DNA of 64,000 bases from contig NW_019091626.1 in assembly GCF_001949145.1 (NCBI RefSeq), positions 201,170 through 265,169 on the forward strand, given 5' to 3'. Shown piece after piece: positions 50,384-63,923 of the stretch. The stretch's first letter is position 1. Each line of letters opens with the position of its first letter. The notes under the pieces are model-generated. The model was not told where the DNA came from. It made no database searches and worked only from the letters and a program-made list of their open reading frames with translations. A program made the position numbers and the translations under genes. This DNA comes from Acanthaster planci (lineage: Eukaryota > Echinodermata > Asteroidea > Valvatida > Acanthasteridae).

Positions 50384-53300
50384 GCTTAGGGGTTTGCGGC
50401 ATGGACAAGCCGATGATACAACAACCAACGATATGGAGGATCATAGGAAGGAGCTCGCATCACTTTCTCAAGAACTACAGGAATTCCTTAAAAGGCACGG
50501 ATCGTTGAATTATATTGGTTCTAAAAAGGTAATCTGGCATTTCTGCCGAAAAAGTACAGTTATCATATCACCTAGCCATGCTAGCCTACCACATCCAGCG
50601 TGTTCATGATGATGTTCAGAGTAGATGTTCAGGCATTGTCAGGATGCATAGCCAATTAGGGCTAGGCCTATTAATCATTTCTGGTAATGACACCAAGGAT
50701 TCCTCAAAAGTGTTCTATTCACTGCAGCTTGCAAGCCTGAAGTAGCCTAGGTCCTATAACCTGTAATGAAGAGGAATCAATGAGATTCAGTTAGGCCATG
50801 AGAATGAATATGGGTCATTCTAGAAATTTGGGGTCCAAATTTTTTTCCTGTCCCTGTTAGATCTGGCAAAGGATTTTTTAATGTTAAGAGCTCACTGTTT
50901 AATTCCAAGATTGAATCAGTACTGCAAATTACCTGCCAAACAAATAACAAAAGTTTGAAATCAATTTCAGTGATACATCCCTTGTCAAAAAGTCACACTT
51001 TGGACCCCAAATTTTTAGAATGATCCATATCCCAGACTTCTGTCACCACCTGCATACCGCTGAAACAGCCGCCAAAAAAAAAATTGTCATTTTCCAAAAA
51101 AATAATATTTCAGAAAAATTTTAGCAGTTGAAATTTAGGTCCACAATTTTTTAATTTTGAGCATAGTGATAAGTACACATACGGTGTACTTTCAGAGCAG
51201 CAAGTATTCACACATATACAGTGTGTTTGGTCTCATGTTCATGCATTTTCATGTATGCAGCTGTATGTCTTAGACATTATTGGTCAGTCTGTGCAATTGC
51301 TTCATCATGCTGCACTATCCGTTGATCTTATACATGTAGGTTCATGATATTCATTGATACCTGTGCAGTCAACCAATCTTGCAATACAACCATTCATGTT
51401 GTAAATGGCCATGCAGCGACAGGTCTCATTAGTAATGAATCATTGCATGCATGTGGTGCACTACAGGTGCGATGCAGCTTAACCGGGCATGAGATGCCCT
51501 GTAAGATGACAGCCTTGGAGAGCTACACCAAGGGTAGGAAGTACCAGCGGCTACGAGAGCGCAGCTGCTGTGACTTGGAGAAGTACAAGCCCCACATTAT
51601 ACCCAGCCAGAAAAAGGGCCATGTGTAAGACATTGTTTATGTATTTCAAATTGAATTTTGTTCCCCATACATGTAAATGTACCTGTACATTTCTGGCAAA
51701 CCCAGAAACAAATATGACCCAGCACATTGAAATCAGGTATAAATATGAAAGCTTATGAAATCATCTTTCTGACCATGTACCTGTCTCAAAAGTCCATTTC
51801 AGACTTACTCCTGGTTTCAATGTGCTGGCTCACAAATGTTTTAAGGAGATGGAACAAAAAAACATGAGAGTTCCATACAATGCCTCTTGACAAAGTGTGT
51901 TTTCAAAGTGAATATCTGAATATATTCATTGTGAAATTTTTCTTTTAAGGACATTTTATTACTGGCTTATACGTGTACTTGTAGGTCATGACGGGGAAAA
52001 AATAGTGCCATCCATTTTTGGAATTCTTAACTGTTTTAGGGGACCTCAAAAAGTGGGAATTTCTTTATAAATTGTCACTTTTGTGGCCTTTCTGAGGAGC
52101 AAATTTGATAATTGATATGTGCCCCTGAGGACGAAGCAATTTCTGCAAGCCACTTGCATATCACATCAGAACTCGTCAGTGCAATACATACATACAGTAT
52201 GTACATGATAGAGTTATGGGACAGAAAGCATTTACTCATCTGCACTCGCACTGGTCAAGTTCGTTCAATAAGGTGACCCCCAAAATGGACAGAGCACATT
52301 CGTGTAGCACTAAAGGGGTTACTGGTATTGATGTACTCATGCTGGCTGATTACATGTATCAACCACGGCCTGTGCTGCTAATAAACAGACATCAGTCAAC
52401 TGGTCAAGCAGTGTGGGACTTGTCACTTGACACTTCTTAGCAACCTCGGTGGAAGAAACAATTTTTTTTAATGCCAACTTACACAAAGGGGTTTTTGTGG
52501 AAAAGGGACCTAGAAAAACATGACGACTTAGAAATGCCAACTTAGAAATGAAATTTTCAATGGAACTGCATTACAGACGATCATGACTATTGTCAAAAGG
52601 CTGACTTAAACGATATGATGAGTTACGCCATGCCAACTTAGTCGGAGCTTACTGTACATGTATATGTACAGGTACTCCTTTGCAAACTCTCCCGCCTTGA
52701 AATATTTTGAGTTCTCATTATGGTTGAAATAAGACTTTCATATGTAAATGTTAGTCAAATTAATATGATGATTTTGGATACAGTTGACCAATCTTGGTGA
52801 AGTCATATGATCAGGCAGTCTGATTGCGCGATATACTTGTACATGTATTGTCATTCTGCTATCAGCCAACCACTTTTTCTTTCTAATTCTAGGTTGTGGA
52901 AAATTGTTTTTAGAAGAAATTAAAGTTAAAGATTTTGTACATGATCTCCTGATAGGGAAGTGCCATTGCGCAGTCCTTCTGATTGACCTCAACAGCATGT
53001 CTATGAAGTGATACAATCAATTTCACTATGCTCAGCCTAGACAATGAACTTGCAGTATTTTGTATGATTGCATTCATCTTTCTTTCTGCAGGCACCAGCT
53101 TTTCTGCACACTGACGCGGCGTCATATCAGCAGGGAGCCTGCTGACATAGAAAGACATGTAAAGGGCAAACGATACATGAGGGCCCTCACAAGATGTGAG
53201 TTTGCTGAGCAAGAAATCTGTGTTGGCAGAAAGGAGCGTATGCCACACTATTCAATAAAAGTGCGTTACGCCCATCTCAGCATTGACAGTTCAGAAGGGG

Positions 53301-56300
53301 ATGTGGTAGTGCTCTGTAGAAAGCTCTCCTGAAGTATCAATTGCAATATCGTTTTTGGTAAATGTAATGGATGAAGAGGTTTCTATTGCACTTGATATTT
53401 GTGTCAAGCTGAAAGACCTTAGAGAGCAGTGTTGTATTCAAGTCCATCACCAGTCCCTGCAAGTCCTTGTAAGTCCGTCACAAGTTCATCACAAGTCATT
53501 CGGCCTTGTGACCTGTGATGGAATCAACTCCAATGTGCTTAAGACGAAATTCTGAACATGCTATAAAATATGTACATGTGCTGTACACTAAGCAGAGGAA
53601 GGTTTTAATATTCCAATGTTTTGTACATTGCCAAAGAAAATAGTTTGGAATTGTTCTTTGTATATTATTTATTTAGGCTCAACAAAAATTCAAAAGCGTT
53701 GTGGTTTGTGTATGAAATGGCCATGACATGTACAAAATACGCACAGAAAGTGACAAAAGGGCAACTATACAAGCATGAAAAATAGCAGAAAAACGATCAG
53801 GAAAGTGAGCTATGTATGGTATGGGAAGGTATGGTGCCAAATACTGTTCAGGAGCTTAAGCATATTCAAACTGACTTCACCATTCCTTATTTGACCTGTA
53901 CACCCAGACAATGAGTGTCAGCGTCTGGGCGTGCCGTTCAAGCCCTGCAGTAAGGTTCCTCGCATGGACCAACAGCAGCAGGAATTGGACCACGGACCAC
54001 GGGAAGGCAGCACAACGGACTCTGAGGCCTCCGATGGGGAGACAGATGACAGCATGTCGGATCTCTACCCAGGTATCCATGCCCATCACTCCCCCCCCCC
54101 CACACGAATCCTTCACATTGATGTCTTTCTTTGTAGTGGCTCAACGATAGACTTATTTTTGAATGACAAAAATCCCCACTGTGGGTCTTGACCAAACCCT
54201 GTGAAAACCCGAACCTAGCGAGGGGACAATTGAAATATTTAGGTGCATTGAACTTTCAGGGCCCATCTACATGTGTTGTAGTTTGATTTGGCCCCATCAT
54301 CTTCAGTCCTGCAGACTGCTAAAAAAATCTGATTGATGTTTAAGGATTAAACCTGAGGAGAGGGACGGTCAAAGAGTCAGGATAAAATCCTAAGAACTAG
54401 TTTATTACACACCAAAGTGTTTCGCAGAAGAAAAGCTAACCAACATGTTGGGTCATATGAGGCTCCCATTAAAATTTGAATGTGCCTTCTTCATCGTAAA
54501 TGTCAATTACTGATACAGGATGCAGAGTCAAATATGAAGTCATGCACAAAGAAATGAGCCACTTGGGTATCCCGAGTAGCACTTGTCCAAACTGAAGCCT
54601 GTATAAGGTCATTGGAAACGGCAAAATGCATACGCAAGGTCTGCCTTTCAGCACGGCCAAACTACCCCAATTCGCATGCTTTGCTCTCGAATGAACTCAA
54701 ACTGGGTCATTATAAACTTGAGATGTCTAAGACACTGTTTTATCATCCATTGAGGCCCTTCGCCAGTAAGGATTTACATCGAGTACATGTATCTTGCCAT
54801 AAAAACATCATTTAACTTTAATCTGATTGAATATTACGTTTACATCATAATGTAGTAATTTTGCTTCAGTATTAACACATACAACGTACCATGTACACTG
54901 GATACACCAAAGATAACATACATTTGTAATTATTCAAAATTTCCAATGCAAACACTACAGGTGGACATCATTTTTATCATTTAATATTATACATGTAGAT
55001 GTGTAAATCTGTCTTCTATACCCAGTCGTATGCATGTACATGTATCTTTGAAAATACCCAAAAGGTCAAGTTATTTAGCACAGTAAGACGAGCAGCTCGT
55101 AAATTTCTACAAACTTTGCAATATATATGTACCTTGGTCTAGCTTTTCATATTATGCATTGCTACATGTAAGTGCACAGCACAAGTGGGGCCTCATGAAA
55201 GGGCAAGGTACTTGGGCATCCATTTATCTTCGGAACGATTTCCCTGACTTAATAATTAGTGCAGTGTTTATGCATATTCGTGCACACCCACACGTGTGTA
55301 CATGTACATTGCGTATCCATGTACATGTACATACTGTACATGTATATTAGACATGCTAGCCGTTACAAGTACAGTACATGTACCAACCCCCATCTCTCTG
55401 AGTACCAACATAGATATGCACTGTACTAAAGCTTTGAGTCTGTGTACTAGATTCTTTTGTCTCAGCAATATACGTGCATGTACACTGTACATGTACATGT
55501 CATTACTGTTTTCCCAAGGGACCACACACGTAGATTTTGAAGAAAAACTGGTTTTCAACAAATCGCCCACAAAGCTTCTCCTCTTTCAAAATGGCAATAT
55601 ACATGTACCAATATGGAACAAGTTTACAGTAAACGCCCTCAAACGATTCTTTGAGAGGTTAACCTTTGCCTGAACTGGGTAATTAAAATTAACACTGTGG
55701 TTAATCAGCCAAAATCATAAGTATAGATGCGTGTCTGTTTGTGAAATCAAAAATCTATGTTTTCCTACTTTTGGCCCTTCTATGCAATGTATTTTTCCAC
55801 AGGGAAGGGGCACACGTGTTTACGTATGCACCACTGTTACATTGTAACAAAGATTTGTGGCCCTTCGTGAAAACAAAAATCTTACTTGACCTACTTTTCG
55901 GCCGTTCCAGTCAGTATGTTTTGTACATGTACATGTATGAGGGGCAGTAAGATAGGTTGTGTGTATTTGTGAAAATGCAAATACACTAGACAAGATTTTG
56001 GCTCCTAACCAACATGAATGTAATCAAATCGAAGAAATGCTACTTTCAATGTGTGTGGCTCTTTGTGGAAACAGTGACGATGTATGTAGTCAACTATGTA
56101 CTGCATGCATTTTGTTGCAGAAAGCAGGGTTACGGTTGAATTGATTCGTTCCCTCCAGATTGTAAGGAATTTTAAAGAGCTGCTTGAGTTTATATAAAAA
56201 CATGTCCTTACTACTACGCGTTCCACACCAGACATATTTTTACCTCAAATAGATACATGCACATTGTAGCAGCCAGGAATCATGTCTGTCATTACAGCTG

Positions 56301-57383
56301 AAGACTTTGAGGATGAACTCGAAGATGCAGGATTGGAAGAGGACATCGAAAACATGGCAGTTGGCGATGCCAGCAAGAATGCAGAACAAGTTACAGTTGG
56401 CAAAAAGCGAAAGGTACATGTACATACAGTAATTTGATTCTGCAGGAAGGACTGAGTGGCAATCCATGTGCATGATACCTTTGTTGTTTTTAATTTTAAG
56501 TTATTTGCTTTGTGTCCAGCAGGAGTGCAATTTCTCTGGATGTTCTGGATAGTAAGGATTGTCGATTTTACAATCCTGGATTTGCATAGGCTCAGTCACT
56601 CTAGTTTGTTACATATTTGCACTTGGTGCCACAAACATGCAAAGTACATATGGAGTATATTCAAATTAAAGAAGTTGGTAATGTTTAACCCTAATTCCCC
56701 AGAGTGATTTACAAGGAACCATACCCATTCACACAAATTCCAACACCATATGGTAAACTGTGCACAAAAACTGTTGGATTCTGTTTATTGTGGGTATGCC
56801 TGAAACCATGTTAAAGCACAAGCAGTTTCGGGGTACAGTACCCAGTGCCACAAATTCACACACTTTACTGGTGTTCAGTTCTGTGTAGTTAGGGAAGGTT
56901 AGGGTTCAAGATAACATACACAAACTCAAGCTATCATAATACAGACTCTTTGAGAACCTTACCATTCCACTGCAAGGTGAACATTTCAACAGTCTATACT
57001 CAGTTCACTTCGACACTGATTTTGTACCACCAAACTTATCTTACAGTCTTTAAAGAGTGAAGCCATTATGAAGAAAAATCATTGGAATTGAGATGGAAGT
57101 AAATCACTGTGACAGTTAATGGACACATACTTATAATCAGCTCAAATTATCAATCATTTTTACTCTCAGCAGTAGCAAAACTATGATCAGTTGTCTTTTA
57201 CGTTTGAAGGGAAAAGGCTTGCCTGATAGTTTAGTTCTCTTTTCCAAGAAGGGAGAAAGAGTTTAATTAGATCCACCTTTATATTTTCAGAACCCAGGCT
57301 TTACTAAGAAGACCACGTTTAAGAAGTCAAAACAGCTTAAGTTGAACCCTGAACAGCAGCAGATGTTTAAAGATGCAAGATGA
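50376..57383 (+). CDS. SURF2: Surfeit locus protein 2 (SURF2), complete, 6 exons
   Basis: Exons 50376-50528, 51467-51624, 53092-53195, 53908-54072, 56298-56413 and 57291-57383 join in phase to 262 residues, close to human SURF2 (about 256). Family marks in order are HGSLNYIG, VRCSLTGHEMPCK, YTKGRKYQRL, PHIIPSQKKGH, HQLFCTLTRRHI, KGKRYMRALTR, then an acidic stretch ending DDSMSDLYP and a basic C-terminus (KKTTFKKSKQLKLNP). The chosen ATG has a strong context (AAGATGG); an open frame upstream to 50184 has no family similarity and is treated as 5' UTR. A second in-frame Met lies at residue 20. SURF2 is a small conserved nucleolar protein; its basic tail fits RNA or ribosome-related binding. The gene lies between the complement genes, on the opposite strand. 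Confidence 0.93.
50808..51030. mobile_element. Foldback element in SURF2 intron 1
   Basis: ATATGGGTCATTCTAGAAAT with TTGGGGTCCAAA at the left is mirrored by TTTGGACCCCAAATTTTTAG and AATGATCCATAT at the right, arms of about 32 bases. The unit is about 220 bp and non-coding, consistent with a MITE. Confidence 0.75.
54073..56297 (+). other. Intron 4 of SURF2
   Basis: This 2.2 kb intron contains a dense set of TACATGTA-type motifs between 55020 and 55940. Short frames encode no recognised product. The flanking exons join in phase without a missing segment. Confidence 0.75.
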
Positions 57384-57476
57384 CTGCAACAGTGAGATTT
57401 AAGGTGTGTTTATCATTTCAATGCAATACTACATGTATGCACGGCCATTACAATTCATTTTTTGTTTCAGTTGTGA

Positions 57477-60400
57477 TTACATAATCGCATAGGCTGGTGC
57501 ACCAATGCGATTATGGATCCATTCCTTGTACGCTGAAAGTCTCGTGTAAATCCCGTATCGACCCTCTTGAGCGCAACCCTCTCCCCAGCTGACAATGCCG
57601 ATCTGGACCCATCGCCTGCTGCCGTCTGCCGCCCTCAGTTGTCTCATGACAGGCCCGCCTGAGTCCCCCTTGCATGCGTCCAGGTTGCCCTCTGAATAGC
57701 CAGCACAGAATGCTATGGCAGGCTTGTAGGCAGTCACAATACTACACCTAAAGTGGTCTTGTATGCTGTCCCTGCATTCTTTGTCCGTGCGCACAGGAAT
57801 AGCAAGTTCCTTAAGCACCGGCGAGGTTGGTCGGTAAGTATCATCCAGACAGTCCCCTTCTAAATCATAGGGATCCGTGGCTCCCCAGCCAGCGACATAT
57901 GGTTCTTTATTTGTTGAATAAAGCTCTTCATCTTCAAAGAAAAAAAAGGAACCAAGTGAGTATTTTTTCACCCTGCATTTGACTTTCACTTCGAACCATT
58001 AAATATTGTTTACTAAAGTTTGACAAGGGAATGATTGTTGAATTTTTATTTCTAAATTTCGTATTATATCTTCCAATATATTATGTATTTTATACATGTA
58101 CATGTATGTCAGAGCTACGGGTAATGTTTTGGTTTGGTTTTAAAGACTAAAATGTCATGGGCAAAAGAAAAGCAAGGATGGGGCATTTGTTCATTTTTAC
58201 AACTCCCATAGTGACCACTAGTTGGATAATAATCACTGGGACGGATATACTGTAATTAATACTGTAGTGTAATGCTTCTCAATAAATGCCAGACTTCATG
58301 TAAAGTTTCACGACAAATCCATCCCAGAAATGCAACACATATGCAAATGCCGTGATTGACAACCACAATCTGAAATTGGAACGGAGAAAGTTGGCAACAT
58401 GTCGTAATGCCTGTGATGAGTTGCATAAATGAACAAGAGTCCCCTCACCTCCCATGTTCTCCTGGGGTAGGCAGATGGGTCTGATGTAGGGATTGAATGT
58501 GACATTCCGACTCAACCGTAGCAGGGCAATGTCGTTATCAAGTTGCCTGTTGAATGCTTCATGCATTATCAGAGCATCGTCACCATCAAGGTTGAAAACT
58601 TTGGTTGGGTCAAACTGCAGAAGTGAGTCTCTGGATTTGTCTATTATGCCTGAATGACAGATAAAGCTTTCAAGATTATTACTAGGCATAAATGTGTTTA
58701 TTTTACTTGCTCATCAGTAAAGAATGTATGTACATGTACACAGAGTGCCTACACAGCATTCACACATTTTGTAGTGCTCATTTGCAGGGAGGTAATGCAC
58801 TTTCTTATTTTAACACTCACATCAAAACTTAAATGTTCTTTACAGTCTCCTCATTGTAGTTAGATATGTTGGAGATACAAAAATGGTCCATACAAAAACG
58901 AAAAATCTCGTCTTCAGTCAGATGAGGGAGTGAACTGAGTACATTTCTACTGCTAGTATACAGACCTATCTGGCCAGAAGCCATTGCAGAGGTACATGTA
59001 CCGTACTTATTTGCCTGCCAGGTTTTTGGCCACTTCCTACTGAGGATATGTGAGCACAGCCTTATTACATGTATCTGTACATGCATGCACAGCTGATGGG
59101 TGAAAATACCAAGCGCACCTCAACATACCTCTGGCTGACATCTAAACATGTTAGTGTGCCTTTTGTACACGTGCACAAAGTCCAAGAAGGCTGTGGAGAA
59201 GGACTTTGTGTTGAACTCGGGCTTGGCAGCTGTGCATGGCCTACTCTTGTAGCAAATATTGCTCCATGGGCATACTCCAAAGTGTTTTATACTCCAAATA
59301 TATTGTTCAAGTAACTCCAGGGAAGCAGTATGAGTGGTTGCACTTGCATAAAAACGGGCCACTGCATGGTTATCTTTTTTCTTTTTTTTTTTTCAAAAGT
59401 CAAGATTTAGGCTAAAAATAACACCGTCACGTTCCAAGGGTTTTGATATGTAGCAGGAGCACGTACATGTACATATAAAGCCAATCAGCCAATGAGCATA
59501 GTTTCACCTCAGTTGTTTTAAATTTTAGTCGCTGGATTGGCTTTTCACAAATCCAATCACAATTCCTTTCACAAGACCGAGCAATAGGCAGAGGCGGATC
59601 CAAAACCAAATTTTCAGGGAACCAAATTCTGGTATTTTTTGGGCCGACAAATTGGGAAATTTGTGTTTTCCAGCCATTATGCTGGCTACATTCTGTTTTT
59701 TTTTTCCATTGTTGTTGAGCAAAGATAAATAAAATTGGCCAAAACACCATTTTTTTGTTATTTTTCCAAACAAAAGATTTGTTCGCTTTCTTTTAGGAAA
59801 GCCGTAGCTCCAGCTGCCCCCTCCCTCAGAATCCACCTTGGCAGTAAGGTGCACAGTAACAAAGGGAGGCCTTTGTCATCATTCATTTGTACAGCTTGTG
59901 ATGTGGATTAGGACTTGTTATGGATGTTTGATGGATTTGACAGCCACAGTGGCCTAACAGGGGCCATGTGCCTGCCCCACGAATGCCTGTTTCCCCCCCC
60001 CCATGTCCCCCATTTGAAATCCGTGAACAACCTCTGCTGCAGCTCATTGTCTTTTGGTGCCCCATTGTGTGCACCCCAAAAGCCCCCATTCAGACTTTGT
60101 TCCACATTTGGTACTCTGTGCTTAAATGTTCACTTGCATGTGTAATTTTACCAACCTATGCTGTACATCAGTGTGGTAAATTAAGTTCAGTGTACATTTA
60201 CATGTAGTTCTACATGTAGTGCAGATTTTACTTTCCTTTTTAGTCTTACCTGTGTATACTCTGATATCTTGCACATCACACGTCTTGAAGCAGTGTGCTG
60301 CGGACAGCACCCAGTTGCGAGCAATGAGGCTGCCACCGCAAAAAAAAGTGGGCTGAAAATGTGAGAACAGAATGTTAGTAGAACTGCGAAACCTACAGTC

Positions 60401-60953
60401 TTTGCTGTATCTGTTCTTACGGTTCAAGTTCTGTATATGTACATGTTGTACATAGTTGTACTGTCTGCAGGGTGGATGCCCGTTCGGTACATATACTGAA
60501 AACACAGTGCACACAAATGTAAATGTATGTGCATACTGTGACTAACGTGAGGAAGAGTTATCTGTGTACCTGGTGTACTTTTATCGTGACGGATGTTCGG
60601 GCACATGAACTGAAGGCAACTGAGTGCTTGCATTAGCCACAATATTTAAAATGGTCGTGCACAGCTTTGGTAGAGTCATTGTCAGTTGAGAGGTGAAGGA
60701 ATGCTGCTGTCATGATCCTGCATGTGACGTGAGGATTCTTAAGAACAAGACCAAAAACAGTAGAAACAAAACCAGTTGGGAAAGTAAAAACAAGGAGACA
60801 TTCCTACCACACAGTCATCACATCCTGCAATGTTCTGATCACAGAACAAAGCCACTTGCCAGGGCCAGTCACCACTCTCAGCATGTTCTCCGCCTGCTAT
60901 CCTTGGCGTGACTGCGTCACTGAGTCCTTGGTTGTATCCGCATGGCGAGTAGT
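57477..60953 (-). CDS. CFB: Factor B-like serine protease domain exons
   Basis: The catalytic triad is complete: AAHC (His57), DNDIALL (Asp102) and GDSGGP (Ser195). The domain opens with TPRIAGGEHAESGDWPWQV, a standard Arg-Ile activation site, whereas mammalian factor B lacks such a free Ile N-terminus. Six residues before Ser195 is Asp (DACKGDS), so the primary pocket resembles trypsin and favours Arg/Lys. Cys in YSPCGYNQG and RPICLP could form the Cys1-Cys122 bridge that would tether the protease after cleavage. The protein ends APAYAIM with TAA at 57477. Confidence 0.9.
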
Positions 60954-63923
60954 CTAGAAAAGCAATGAGTTTCATTTGTTGTTGGCTCTTGGCAACTGTG
61001 ACAGTATTGAATCCAAACGTGGAATCATTGACCTGCATCTTTTGAGGAATCATGTTGGCTTTAAAACCCAACATACTCCCTGACAAGTCATGTTTTGTCT
61101 GTGAATGTTAGTCAGAATTCTTCAACAGAGGTGCAGTATAAGACAGGCCTAAGTAACATATGAGTAATTGACCATTTGCTAGTAAGGTATGATTGCAACC
61201 AACATCCCTGCAACAGGTGCAAAGAGGTAGAAATGTATGTATATGTACATACAGGGTATATACTGTGTGGATCATTGTGTGGAGAATTAAATCAACTAAA
61301 TCAATAAATGCCTTGGCATGAAGTTTGCCTCAGAGCCAGTTCCAGGCAGGACCTGGCAATTCTAAAGGTGGGCCACTTTTGTAACTTCAGACATCGGCAT
61401 TTCTTGGAAGGAGGCAGATACTACAAGTACATGTATACATGTACATGTGTACACATAACTGTCTCATACATGTACATGTGTGAAACATACATGCAAGTGA
61501 TGCATCATGGCATTGTCTGTTAGTTGTGTCTGTAGAAGCTGTGAGTTTTAAGAGGTAATTATGATCAAGAAAGCAGTTCACCTCCTATCTTCTTTTCCAT
61601 TCATTTGTGAAACCAACCCATAAGGTTTCTGATTTACTCGGACATTGTCAACCAGGAACCATATTGAACTCATGCAAGAGGGATTGCCAAACTTGATCCG
61701 CAGGTAATTAGACCTACATGTACCTGTACATTTTACGTGTACTGTGAAAACCTCTTGTGTAATGAAGCTTTATACACATGCAGATGTCACGAACACCTGA
61801 AAAAGAAAGCAAAAACCAAAAATTGAGCAACCTCACCTAACTTTTGTCTCGTAATAGCCTGGGCAAGAAGGTTCATTTCCCCGTGGTTCTTTATGAAGAA
61901 CAGGTGCTCACTGAGAGGGTGGGATGCGATCTCTTGCAGTTCATTTCTATCTATTTCCTCACCCACTCCAATACAGTGGATTTGAACCTTGAAGCGTTCG
62001 CGAAGGGTCTCTGCCTCGTACTTGGGTAAGGCAACGTTGGCATGCATGTTTGTATTGCCTTGTTGGGAAAGAAAATTTATTGAAAATTAACCTTTCAGAA
62101 AGTTTGCTGAAGCGACACTTGTTTTAAAGATGACACGGAACATACATGTCTATGTGTGTAATTGTACTTTTCATGCTATTTTACTTTAGGGAAGAAATTT
62201 CTCAATTACTTGCTGACTGTTGAAAAAAAATACCTGTGCTGCACTTAATAAAATCAGAGAAGTAACTGACAAGTTTACCAGGTACACACTCATTTATGGA
62301 GGATTTTCCAGTGCACTTTTCAGCAGAGCTGTGAATTTTACAATCGTGTTGAAGACTGAAATTCAACCGTTCTAGAGAAGAAAGACCTCACTTACCATCT
62401 GTGAAGAGGAACAGGTATTTCTTTGCATTTGGCCTGTCATGAGCAGCTGGTATCATGGTTTCATGAACAAGCTGGAGTGCCTTGCCAGTTGCTGTTCCCC
62501 GTCCTGCAGAAAGGAAAATGCCCGGAGAAATATATTTCTTCTCTGTCTCTCCCTTTCTCTCTTGTATGTTCCCCATTCCCAAAATACATTGCAAACCTGG
62601 CAGTTGTGATAGACAATAGCTTTATTCACACTTCATGGGTCCTTGGGCACCTTAGGATATGGACCACATTTCTACAGTTGCAGCATTGTAGCACAGTATT
62701 ATTTGTTACTAGAACAATTTTTAACAATAAACATTTTTAACACGGCGTTATTTAAGAACAGATCTATAATAAGCTGAAACAATTCAGTTTAATAAAAATC
62801 ATTTCTTTCCACACATTTGTACAAATTGTGCATAGTCCCAAGACATAGCTCCAAAAGTACATGTAAGTGTGCCTCGGATATGTACATGCACTGCGAGATG
62901 AAAGTTAAAGTTTACAAAAGGTACCTATTTCATCTGGGCTATGTTGATCTATCAATTCGTCAATCAGGGTGAGGACAATATCCACAGATGGTTGAGGGTC
63001 GGAGACTAGAAATGATACCTGAGCCTCAGACGCAAACACACAGGCGCCATAGCGAGCACGCCGGGGACCATCAGCCCCGCCAACCTACGTGTGCATGTAC
63101 AGAAGGAAAACAGAGTTGAAGTTCATTGTAATGCATGTGATATGCACTTTGCCTTTGGAAGTGATTATTTCTTCCCATGGCAGCTTGATAGATCATGTAC
63201 TTTCTCACTAGACAAGCAAAGCTCGACGTCATTATATAACTGGTCCATAATTGATTACCTGCTGAAAATCACTTGAAAAAGTGTCATACAACATCATAGA
63301 TTACTGTTTCATGGAGAACAGTTGCACATGTACCTCAGCCAGTGCTCCTACCCCACTATGGTTAGGGCAACGGCTGCGAAACGGTTTGAAAAGGGGGGGC
63401 AAGCCCTGGCCATTAGACTGAAAAGAATACAATAATGACATTAAAGGGGAAGGGCAAAATAACTAATTTTTCAAAGGTGGCGGAGGCAACAGCCAACCAA
63501 CCCCCCCCCCTTCCTTTCCACCACCGGTGGGTAAAGGGGAAATAAACTCTGAATATCAGTCAATCATAGAAAGTAATAATGTATACTCTTTGGATTCCCC
63601 ATTGCCAAAACTACAGTAGATGTTATGTGCTGGTAAGCCTATAAGTATCAATGGTTAATGTTCTATGCATGCATTTACCTTGCTTATTAAGGCTTTAGCG
63701 AGGTCCAGACTATACTGGAAGTGAGCTCTTGGAATGCTGCCAGAGGCATCGAAAACGAAGTAAATATCCATCCCTTGAGTGTACCCAAGATCAATGAACC
63801 TGCCGCTGGGGCCTGTGCTATTGTTGTCCGATATGGTAGCTTGTGGCTGGGTAATTGCAAGGCTGTCGATATTGTATCCCAGCCTTGCTGCTATCTTGAG
63901 GGTGTCTTCAAAGTCATTGGGTC
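57477..63923 (-). CDS. CFB: Complement factor B/C2-like protein, 3' part (8 exons; 5' end outside window)
   Basis: Factor B binds activated C3 and supplies the protease of the C3 convertase. Visible exons are 63679-63923, 62925-63084, 62396-62503, 61837-62058, 60808-60953, 60250-60352, 58449-58649 and 57477-57931, about 546 codons in phase. The order is a von Willebrand A domain followed by a chymotrypsin-fold protease, the C-terminal half of factor B and C2. GRFIDLGYTQGMDIYFVFDA aligns with the region around the factor D cleavage site and first vWA strand of human factor B. Any upstream CCP/sushi domains would lie beyond 64000. It converges on SURF2 with 93 bp between stop codons. The alternative, another vWA-protease protein, is less likely given the match before the vWA domain. 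Confidence 0.87.
57917..57922 (+). promoter_or_regulatory. Candidate SURF2 polyadenylation signal inside the factor B-like terminal exon
   Basis: It is the first plus-strand AATAAA I found after the SURF2 stop codon; nothing canonical was seen in the 93 bp before the factor B-like stop. If used, the SURF2 3' UTR would run antisense through the exon carrying the catalytic serine. Confidence 0.4.
61837..63923 (-). CDS. CFB: Factor B-like von Willebrand A domain exons
   Basis: Four exons make the domain. The metal-ion-dependent adhesion site is intact: FDASGS (DxSxS), GTATGKAL (the Thr) and FLFTDG (the Asp). VQIHCIGVGEEIDRNELQEI is the strand and helix before the final part, and HLFFIKNHGEMNLLAQAI closes the domain. 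An Arg in TGPSGR just before FIDLG is where a factor D-like protease would cut. Mg-dependent binding to activated C3 is expected from the family. Confidence 0.87.

Noticed and set aside
59575-59860. Possible hAT-type MITE starting CAGAGGCGGATCC
   Set aside because: The right end matches the left too weakly, and no target duplication was identified.
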